Origin: Saprospiraceae bacterium | GTDB lineage: Bacteria; Bacteroidota; Bacteroidia; Chitinophagales; Saprospiraceae | Length of the DNA: 5,007 bases | NCBI GenBank assembly: GCA_007134625.1 | Contig: SLKL01000357.1 | Span: 1-5,007 of the forward strand | Direction: 5' to 3' | Shown: in pieces, positions 1-4,222 of the stretch | Layout of the letters: every line of letters begins with the position of its first letter | Position numbering within the stretch: the stretch's first letter is position 1 | Translations under genes and position numbers: made by a program | The notes under the pieces: generated by a model | What the model was told of the DNA's origin: nothing | Seen by the model: the letters and a program-made list of their open reading frames with translations, nothing else | Databases searched by the model: none

Positions 1-341
1 CTTTTGGTTACTACAGCCATTTTGATGCGAGTAATTATAGGATAAGGCAAGCTTCAGTGCATTTGCAGGTGTTCCGGGATCTCGATCACCTGCTCGAGCA
101 AAACTGGATTTCCTTTATTGAGTCCGGTTATGGATATTTCAGACTTAGGCAATTGCCTGACGCGGAAATCAGACACTCGCTTCCATTTCTACTCTTGAGC
201 GCAGATCAGACTTTACCCGATTTTCCGCGAATTGGCAGAGATGCAGCACTGTTATTGATCAATGAAGATTCGACCATAGACAAAATAATTGCCAATGGCA
301 GGATAAATGTATTGGCTGATTTTGTTGAGGAAGGGGAGTAG
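1..341 (+). CDS. C-terminal part of an unrecognised protein (5' end outside window)
   Basis: An open frame enters from the left edge (first complete codon at 3-5) and ends at TAG 339-341, leaving about 112 residues. I do not recognise the family. The visible part has no membrane segment, signal sequence or repeat. It is soluble-looking and mixed in charge, with an aromatic stretch (SGYGYFRLRQLP) and a hydrophobic LPFLLLSADQ segment, and it ends in an acidic tail (FVEEGE). A GTG at 57-59 could be read as a start, but the frame is open through the edge and the upstream codons give an equally ordinary protein sequence, so I treat this as the 3' end of a longer gene. It converges on the AlbA_2 gene, with 338 bp between the two stop codons. 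The coding call is fairly secure; the function is unknown. Confidence 0.72.
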   Translation, partial: FGYYSHFDASNYRIRQASVHLQVFRDLDHLLEQNWISFIESGYGYFRLRQLPDAEIRHSLPFLLLSADQTLPDFPRIGRDAALLLINEDSTIDKIIANGRINVLADFVEEGE

Positions 342-426
342 GGGAGTTGATTGACAATGGTGATTTTTACTTTTTGCTGTAATAAGGTCTTTTCATAGGC
401 TTTCTGCTGCATTTCTCCGCATCCCT

Positions 427-450
427 AAAGCATTAGTGCTTTTGCTTTTT
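427..450 (+). terminator. Weak intrinsic-terminator-like hairpin after the left-edge gene
   Basis: A perfect 6-bp stem (AAAGCA 427-432 and TGCTTT 437-442) closes a 4-base loop (TTAG) and is followed by TTGCTTTTT. This has the shape of a Rho-independent terminator on the plus strand, 85 bp after the stop of the left-edge gene. The stem is short and only partly GC, so it would be a weak terminator and could be chance. Confidence 0.3.
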
Positions 451-507
451 CCTATTTGATCTTAGGATACTTCTACTTAATTTGGCATTGTTTAATTTAT
501 ATTAAAT

Positions 508-550
508 ATCTAAAAGTTCGTCTAAATTTCGTCTAAAAATGTCTAAAACA
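508..550. repeat. TCTAAA tandem array, block A (four units)
   Basis: The core (A/G)TCTAA begins at 508, 520, 531 and 541, so the units are 12, 11 and 10 bp apart. The units read ATCTAAAAGTTC, GTCTAAATTTC, GTCTAAAAAT and GTCTAAAACA. Each carries a short A-tract, and the average spacing is close to one DNA helical turn. Positions 518-548 recur at 628-658 in block B with a single difference (G531 against A641). The period is too short and too irregular for CRISPR. A regulatory, structural or recombination role is possible, but nothing here distinguishes them. Confidence 0.85.
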
Positions 551-604
551 AATATTTTAGCCAATCACATACTTTTTTATTCTTCCTGTTGATTTACAAT
601 TTAT

Positions 605-617
605 TACATTTAATGTA
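605..617. repeat. 13-bp palindrome between the two array blocks
   Basis: TACATT (605-610) and AATGTA (612-617) are perfect inverted copies around a central T. The dyad is AT-rich and lies within the spacer between blocks A and B, closer to block B. Symmetry of this size would suit a dimeric DNA-binding protein, but it can also arise by chance in DNA this AT-rich. Confidence 0.4.
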
Positions 618-627
618 GTTTGCTTTC

Positions 628-678
628 TCGTCTAAATTTCATCTAAAAATGTCTAAAAGTTCGTCTAAAAATGTCTAA
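628..678. repeat. TCTAAA tandem array, block B (five units)
   Basis: The core (A/G)TCTAA begins at 630, 641, 651, 663 and 673, with spacings of 11, 10, 12 and 10 bp. The same three unit types occur as in block A (11-mer GTCTAAATTTC, 10-mer RTCTAAAAAT, 12-mer GTCTAAAAGTTC) but in a shuffled order. The first 31 bp repeat positions 518-548 with one mismatch. The block ends two bases before the stop codon of the AlbA_2 gene, and its last unit pairs with the end of that gene's coding sequence. Confidence 0.85.
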
Positions 679-700
679 GCTATTTTGGTTTAGACATTTT
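668..700 (-). terminator. Hairpin across the stop codon of the AlbA_2 gene
   Basis: AAAATGTCTAA (668-678) and TTAGACATTTT (690-700) are perfect 11-bp inverted copies with an 11-base loop. One arm is the last array unit; the other is the coding sequence for the final Met-Ser-Lys of the AlbA_2 protein. Read on the minus strand, the stem is followed by one further T (667) and then AGACG, so it has only part of the shape of an intrinsic terminator. It is very AT-rich and thermally weak. It may instead only reflect that a repeat unit of opposite orientation sits inside the gene's 3' end. Confidence 0.4.
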
Positions 701-2314
701 CCACACCTTACCATCAGGAAATATTTTCCCTTGTTTTCTTAAGGTTTGAAGATTGTTTTTTACCTTATTTTTCTTTTGCTCAATGTCTAAAACATCGGGA
801 AGTTTATCTAATAAGATTTGTTCAAAATCCGATTTTCTTCCTTGATTAAATTTACTCAAATAATCAAGAATTATCTTTTGACAATAAGTATCATCAATTC
901 CCCTCTGTTTGATGTAATCTGCTTTTTCTCCTGTAACATTGGCTATTGATGATGAAACATGATAATTTGGCTTTCTACCTTCAATCAATTTCTTCAATTT
1001 TAAAAACCGTACATCTTCGTTGGTAATTGGCTTATTTTTAGCCACTTTATCCAACAGCATAATTTCTTGTAAGCTCAGTTCTTTTAACTCCGCTAATTTT
1101 CGAGCGTAATTAACATCAACTACTTTTCCTGTGATTTGTACTTTTATTTTCTCATTACTAAAATCATAATCCGGTAAAGGAAAATACTTATTTTTTTGTA
1201 TCACAAACATTTTCTTTATTCCGCTCCCAATGGTGTCAATCATGTTAAGGTTAACCATGGCATTGGCTAGAAACGGATTGCGATAATTTGTTTCAGGAGC
1301 ATCAGCTTCTATTACTTTTTCTATACTTTCGGGAATAAAAGTACCTGAATTCACAAAGGTTAATTTACCATCCTCGTGTTCTACCACGTTTATTTTACCG
1401 CCTAAACTATAATCCTGATGTGCGACACAGTTATTGAGTGCCTCACGAATGATATAAGGGTCATACTGGTCAACTTCATCAGGAAACAATGTACCGTCTT
1501 TAATGTAGCGGTACTTAAGGTTCCTAATTTTTAACTTTACATTTTCAACTTCCAAAAGTAAAGGACAACTAAAATGCTCGTAATCTTTTTCAATATTATC
1601 TCGGTCTTTTAATATCCAAGAAATTTTAGCGGTGCCGGGAGAAAGAAAATGTTCTGATTCTGGTTTGCCCAAAAGCAAAATGGCAGTAGTTGTAATTTTT
1701 CCGTTGATACAAACTTTTGCTTTATTGAGGAATTTGGCATCATCCCAGTTGGAAATCTCCCCCTTTAGTTTAGGATTTTTTTCAGCAAACTGTTTTCTGG
1801 CCACCTTAATGGCTTCGGTCGATAAATCTTTTAGACTTGCTTGTTCGATGATTTGAGCACTCCAATCGGTTTTTGGAATCTGCAACTGGATTTTCTTTAA
1901 TTCAAAATCGTTTAATCCTCCAAGGCTCTCGCCATCTCTACCGTATCGGTGTCCTTTCCAAGAAATTGGAGTGCCTTGCGGTGCAGCAGGAATTTCTAAC
2001 ATCAAAACATCTAATCCTTGGTAAGTCACTTTATGAACATCGACAAATGAGAGTTTGGGGCTGGTATGATTTGCCATTTCTGCTTTATATTCATTGATTT
2101 GACTATCATTGATTCTGGTTCCTACAACAGTTTTGTCATTTTTGATGCCAAATAACAACCAAGCATGCTCTTTTTCTTTAAGATTTGCTTCATTGCCTAA
2201 AGCAGAGAAGTACCTACCCAATTTGTCTTTGTTATATTGGTTTTTCGCTTCCTTAAATTCTACCACTTCGTTTTCGGTGTTGAGCGATAATAGCTTGTTT
2301 AGTACTTCTATCAT
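680..2314 (-). CDS. AlbA_2 (Schlafen-type) and RecG-C/HATPase_c_4 domain protein, putative regulator
   Basis: This is a complete 544-residue protein. The ATG at 2312-2314 follows an in-frame TAA by one codon, so the start is fixed; the only possible ribosome site is a weak TTAAAAG. Residues about 13-140 form an AlbA_2 domain (former divergent AAA_4): ENEVVEFKEA, then FSALGNEAN, WLLFGIKND, and the RYGRDGES strand near its end. Residues about 280-370 match the RecG C-terminal/HATPase_c_4 module, with REALNNCVAHQDY (290-302), VNSGTFIPESI and DTIGSGIKKMF (360-370). Residues about 403-454 and 480-540 look like helix-turn-helix or winged-helix segments, ending in NNLQTLRKQGKIFPDGKVW. Proteins of this architecture are usually annotated as ATP-binding or putative transcriptional regulators, and AlbA_2 domains also occur in stress and defence settings; the substrate is generally unknown. 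No helicase motor motifs are present, so it is not RecG. It is AT-rich compared with the envelope genes to its right, which fits an accessory gene. A small ORF lies 48 bp upstream. Confidence 0.92.
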   Translation of the reverse strand: MIEVLNKLLSLNTENEVVEFKEAKNQYNKDKLGRYFSALGNEANLKEKEHAWLLFGIKNDKTVVGTRINDSQINEYKAEMANHTSPKLSFVDVHKVTYQGLDVLMLEIPAAPQGTPISWKGHRYGRDGESLGGLNDFELKKIQLQIPKTDWSAQIIEQASLKDLSTEAIKVARKQFAEKNPKLKGEISNWDDAKFLNKAKVCINGKITTTAILLLGKPESEHFLSPGTAKISWILKDRDNIEKDYEHFSCPLLLEVENVKLKIRNLKYRYIKDGTLFPDEVDQYDPYIIREALNNCVAHQDYSLGGKINVVEHEDGKLTFVNSGTFIPESIEKVIEADAPETNYRNPFLANAMVNLNMIDTIGSGIKKMFVIQKNKYFPLPDYDFSNEKIKVQITGKVVDVNYARKLAELKELSLQEIMLLDKVAKNKPITNEDVRFLKLKKLIEGRKPNYHVSSSIANVTGEKADYIKQRGIDDTYCQKIILDYLSKFNQGRKSDFEQILLDKLPDVLDIEQKKNKVKNNLQTLRKQGKIFPDGKVWKMSKPK

Positions 2315-2362
2315 CTTTTAATGGTTAATTTTCAATGTTGATTTCATTTATTTACTACTTTA

Positions 2363-2536
2363 CTATAGTTCTAGAGTTTTAAATCTTTTTTTCAATGCAT
2401 AAAATCTTCTCTTTTTTGAGCAAAACGATTTTGCATTCAAAGCTACCCAACATTCTTTATCATGTTCATTATCAGATTCTATTTTGGCAGTCGCTAATTT
2501 AATCAGATTATTTTGAATATCTGAAAATCTGGGCAT
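2363..2536 (-). CDS. Small basic protein, 57 residues, probable gene upstream of the AlbA_2 gene
   Basis: The ATG at 2534-2536 and the TAG at 2363-2365 enclose 57 codons. The protein begins MPRFSDIQNNLIKLATAKIE and has a polar, acidic middle (ESDNEHDKECW). It ends in a strongly basic stretch (SKKRRFYALKKRFKTLEL) with cysteines at 29 and 39. Amino-acid use is that of a normal soluble protein, unlike the random frames of the flanking non-coding DNA. An in-frame TAA lies two codons before the ATG, so there is no longer form. It runs in the same direction as the AlbA_2 gene and ends 48 bp before its start, so the two could be co-transcribed. There is no clear ribosome site, as is common in this phylum. 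I do not recognise the family. The basic tail might bind nucleic acid, which is only an inference from charge. Confidence 0.5.
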   Translation of the reverse strand: MPRFSDIQNNLIKLATAKIESDNEHDKECWVALNAKSFCSKKRRFYALKKRFKTLEL

Positions 2537-2623
2537 ATAATGTTAATCTAATACGGGTAAGAGGGCTAAGCCTTTAGGCCGATTCAGTATTGATTTTGTA
2601 TTGTGATAAAGCCTGAAAATTAT

Positions 2624-2658
2624 AAGCTTTTAGCTTCTTGCTTCTAGCTTGGACCAAG
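2624..2658 (-). repeat. Heptad repeat array 1 (AGAAGCN units on the minus strand)
   Basis: Five successive 7-bp units read on the plus strand as AAGCTTT, TAGCTTC, TTGCTTC, TAGCTTG and GACCAAG. On the minus strand the central units are AGAAGCA and AGAAGCT, the same theme as the array at 2872-2934, which reads that way on the plus strand. The two arrays are therefore inverted with respect to each other. The last units also form a small palindrome (CTTGG-A-CCAAG, 2648-2658). Confidence 0.6.
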
Positions 2659-2797
2659 TTGATATTTCTTGACCGAATCAATAATCACGGATTCTCAAGC
2701 CACCAGTAAACTTTGGGTGCTGCAATAAATTTTACTGTATTGCTAAAATCCCATAAGGTTGATTAATGAGTTTACTCTTTTTCTGAACATTAATAAC

Positions 2798-2824
2798 CTC
2801 TGCGCGCTCTGATATCTCTGCGGT
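2798..2824 (-). repeat. Three 9-bp CTCTG units
   Basis: CTCTGCGCG, CTCTGATAT and CTCTGCGGT follow one another without a gap (2798-2806, 2807-2815, 2816-2824), then GAATT. On the minus strand this reads TTCACCGCAGAG and so on. I recall this kind of CGCAGAG phrase as a recurrent intergenic repeat in Bacteroidota and some other bacteria; that is memory, not a search. No function is known to me. Confidence 0.6.
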
Positions 2825-2871
2825 GAATTGGCTAAATTGGTTCCTGACCATATTAGCTCCTTGCTTTTGGC

Positions 2872-2934
2872 CTGCCCGAGACCAGTAGCTAGCAGCCAGA
2901 AGCCAGAAGCCAGAGACCAGTAGCCAGCAGCCAA
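2872..2934 (+). repeat. Heptad repeat array 2 (nine 7-bp units)
   Basis: Nine contiguous heptads run from 2872: CTGCCCG, AGACCAG, TAGCTAG, CAGCCAG, AAGCCAG, AAGCCAG, AGACCAG, TAGCCAG, CAGCCAA. The order AGACCAG-TAGCYAG-CAGCCAR recurs after five units, giving a higher-order period of 35 bp (2879 and 2914). The array stops 8 bp short of the stop codon of the TPR gene. It resembles the CTGGCTT-type heptad repeats commonly found between genes in Bacteroidota. In translation it gives a meaningless Trp/Leu/Ala/Gly-rich peptide. Confidence 0.85.
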
Positions 2935-2942
2935 GAATCCAA

Positions 2943-3998
2943 TCAGCTTTCCATATCCATCATATGTTGCACCCTTTTTATAGCTTCTTCCGCTCGTCTG
3001 AAGTTGGGAGCAAGACTTATGGCCTGATCAAAAAGATCAAGTGCCCTGACGTAGTCTTTTTTAGCTTCATAAATCAGCCCCATATAGAAATAACCTCTAG
3101 CCATGGTTGGTCTGACATTTATTGCCATTTCAAACATTTCATAAGCGGCGTCGAGTGAGTCCATTTCCATAAAAATAAGCCCTGAATTATAGAAGGCATC
3201 GGCATAAAGTGGAAATTTTACATGCATACTCCGATATTCCTCCAAAGCCCTTTCCAGATCATCATTGAAGTGGTAATACTCAGCCAATGCATGGTAAACC
3301 ACGGGATTGTCAGGCTCAAGGCGAATGGCATTTTTGAGAAACCTTTCAGCAACGGGATTACCTAGACGCTGATTTAGTTGTCCCAAAATCAAATAGGCAT
3401 CCGTATAAGAAGGGTCGGAATTAATAGTAGCTTGTAAAAACCTAAGCGCACGGGAAGTGTCTCCCTGATCCCTGAAAGTTAATCCTTTCATGAACAGGGC
3501 ATCGGGGTGATTGGGCTCCACAAGTATCACTCGGTTAAAAGCCGTTATGGCATCGTCGTAAAAACCCATAATGAGATAGAGCTCCCCCAGCTTTAGCAGT
3601 GAAGGTACACGCTCGGGATAAATATCAACAATGTCTTCCATGACCTCTATAGCCTCTACCGGCTGATTGTCATCCATCAAACCATCGGATAATCTATGGT
3701 AATACTCAGGATTGAGTGAGTCCAATCTAATAGCAGTCATCCAGTCTCTCACTGCCTCTCTCAACACTCCTCTTTCGTAGTAAAGAGTTGCTCTCACGTG
3801 GTGCAATTCAGCATTTTCCGGGTCTTTATTGATCAAAGAAGTGACTTCATCAATCTCAGCTACACCGGAGGTAACTTGGGCGCTTGTTTCTTCCGCCTTT
3901 CTCTCACTTTCGCTGCCACAGGAAACGAGGAAAAGAATTAGGCCAATTGCTATAATGAAAAAACCGGACTTTTTCAGGATTATTAGTTGATGTATCAT
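2943..3998 (-). CDS. TPR-repeat lipoprotein
   Basis: This is a complete 351-residue protein. It starts with a lipoprotein signal: KK at 9-10, a hydrophobic core (GFFIIAIGLILFL) and the lipobox LVSC with the lipidated cysteine at position 27, followed by GSESERK. It is therefore exported and anchored in a membrane, probably the outer or inner membrane facing the periplasm. After a short acidic linker, eight consecutive 34-residue TPR units fill the rest of the protein: about 62-95, 96-129, 130-163, 164-197, 198-230 (one residue short), 231-264, 265-298 and 299-332. The usual Gly8, Ala20 and Pro32 positions are clear in most of them, for example G273, A284 and P297 in unit seven. A short helix caps the C terminus. 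TPR stacks are protein-binding scaffolds; the partner is unknown. It is divergent from the glucosaminidase gene. There is no clear ribosome site, and I saw no convincing promoter on this strand. Confidence 0.94.
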   Translation of the reverse strand: MIHQLIILKKSGFFIIAIGLILFLVSCGSESERKAEETSAQVTSGVAEIDEVTSLINKDPENAELHHVRATLYYERGVLREAVRDWMTAIRLDSLNPEYYHRLSDGLMDDNQPVEAIEVMEDIVDIYPERVPSLLKLGELYLIMGFYDDAITAFNRVILVEPNHPDALFMKGLTFRDQGDTSRALRFLQATINSDPSYTDAYLILGQLNQRLGNPVAERFLKNAIRLEPDNPVVYHALAEYYHFNDDLERALEEYRSMHVKFPLYADAFYNSGLIFMEMDSLDAAYEMFEMAINVRPTMARGYFYMGLIYEAKKDYVRALDLFDQAISLAPNFRRAEEAIKRVQHMMDMES

Positions 3999-4025
3999 TT
4001 CAATTTAGTGTTAGCATTTATTTAA

Positions 4026-4049
4026 AAAATGATAAGGTAATGTCATTTT
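4026..4049. repeat. 7-bp inverted repeat in the divergent promoter region
   Basis: AAAATGA (4026-4032) and TCATTTT (4043-4049) are perfect inverted copies with a 10-base spacer. They lie 28-51 bp upstream of the TPR lipoprotein start, where an operator would be expected. The arms are AT-rich, so chance is quite possible. Confidence 0.3.
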
Positions 4050-4068
4050 AATTGTTGTTCGCATTACT

Positions 4069-4086
4069 AACGATAAAAAAATCGTT
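4069..4086. repeat. AACGAT-A6-ATCGTT inverted repeat
   Basis: A perfect 6-bp dyad (4069-4074 and 4081-4086) encloses six adenines. It lies in the middle of the divergent intergenic region, about 70 bp from the TPR start and 140 bp from the glucosaminidase start. It could be an operator, or a weak hairpin whose minus-strand form has a T-rich loop. There is no gene end nearby for it to terminate. Confidence 0.3.
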
Positions 4087-4133
4087 TTCATTTGCCGAAG
4101 TAAACGAACTGATCTGCCTCATGTCGCGTTTTT

Positions 4134-4158
4134 ATCTTATTAAGAAAAAATTTAAGAT
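4134..4158. repeat. Overlapping ATCTTA/TAAGAT dyads
   Basis: TCTTA-T-TAAGA (4135-4145) is an 11-bp palindrome with one central base. A second copy of TAAGAT (4153-4158) is the inverted partner of ATCTTA (4134-4139). The cluster lies just upstream of the -33 element of the candidate glucosaminidase promoter, a position suited to a regulator site. The composition is AT-rich, so support is modest. Confidence 0.25.
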
Positions 4159-4166
4159 GTTTTTGA

Positions 4167-4196
4167 TTGAAAAACACCACTTAGGCACGATTTTTG
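4167..4196 (+). promoter_or_regulatory. Candidate Bacteroidota-type promoter of the glucosaminidase gene
   Basis: TTG (4167-4169) is separated by 19 bp from GATTTTTG (4189-4196), which differs at one base from the Bacteroidota -7 consensus TAnnTTTG. Spacing and order fit the sigma-ABfr type of promoter. Transcription would start near 4203, giving a leader of about 20 bases before the ATG at 4223. Confidence 0.4.
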
Positions 4197-4222
4197 CTAC
4201 TGTAATTGAAAAAGCTGTTATC

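Larger units (their letters stand above)
342..679. other. Gap between convergent genes, holding a repeat array
   Basis: No convincing gene lies here. The first part (342-507) contains only a weak hairpin with a T-rich tail. The second part (508-679) contains two blocks of TCTAAA-based tandem repeats separated by 79 bp, with a 13-bp palindrome in between. The repeat units differ by 10, 11 and 12 bp, which places TAA or TAG stops in all three frames of both strands, so the array cannot be coding. Confidence 0.8.
2537..2942. other. Non-coding stretch rich in short tandem repeats
   Basis: This gap lies between the small ORF and the TPR gene, both on the minus strand. It contains a heptad array at 2624-2658, a 9-bp CTCTG repeat at 2798-2824 and a second heptad array at 2872-2934. 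I found no tRNA or other RNA gene and no promoter matching TAnnTTTG on the minus strand. A 63-codon open frame across the repeats is an artefact of the heptads. Near the small ORF, GGCTAA and TTAGGCC (2561-2577) can form only a short bulged hairpin. Confidence 0.75.

Noticed and set aside
57..341. A 94-codon ORF starting with GTG at 57
   Set aside because: The frame is open through the left edge and the codons before 57 look equally protein-like, so the GTG is treated as an internal valine codon of a gene that begins outside the window.
333..347. Tandem GGGGAGT at the end of the left-edge gene
   Set aside because: Only two 8-bp copies occur, across the stop codon and with no gene start behind them; this is likely chance.
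206..412. Minus-strand ORF of 68 codons
   Set aside because: It overlaps the end of the left-edge gene on the opposite strand and shows no domain.
508..678. CRISPR array
   Set aside because: The units are 10-12 bp with no unique spacers between them; only two larger blocks are present and no cas gene is visible.
680..2314. RecG helicase
   Set aside because: Only the RecG C-terminal-like ATPase fold is shared. The helicase motor motifs and wedge domain are absent.
1632..2321. Three plus-strand ORFs of 70-74 codons
   Set aside because: They lie antisense within the AlbA_2 gene and have no recognisable sequence features; the AlbA_2 frame explains this DNA.
2438..2445. TAGCTTTG on the minus strand, a perfect match to TAnnTTTG
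   Set aside because: It lies inside the small ORF and has no TTG element at the proper distance upstream, so it is not called a promoter of the AlbA_2 gene.
2743..2934. Minus-strand ORF of 63 codons
   Set aside because: Its first third is only the translation of heptad repeats (Trp/Leu/Ala/Gly-rich) and the rest crosses the CTCTG repeat. It is a common type of false ORF.
2964..3158. Plus-strand ORF of 64 codons
   Set aside because: It is antisense to the TPR lipoprotein gene, whose eight regular repeats leave no doubt about the true frame.
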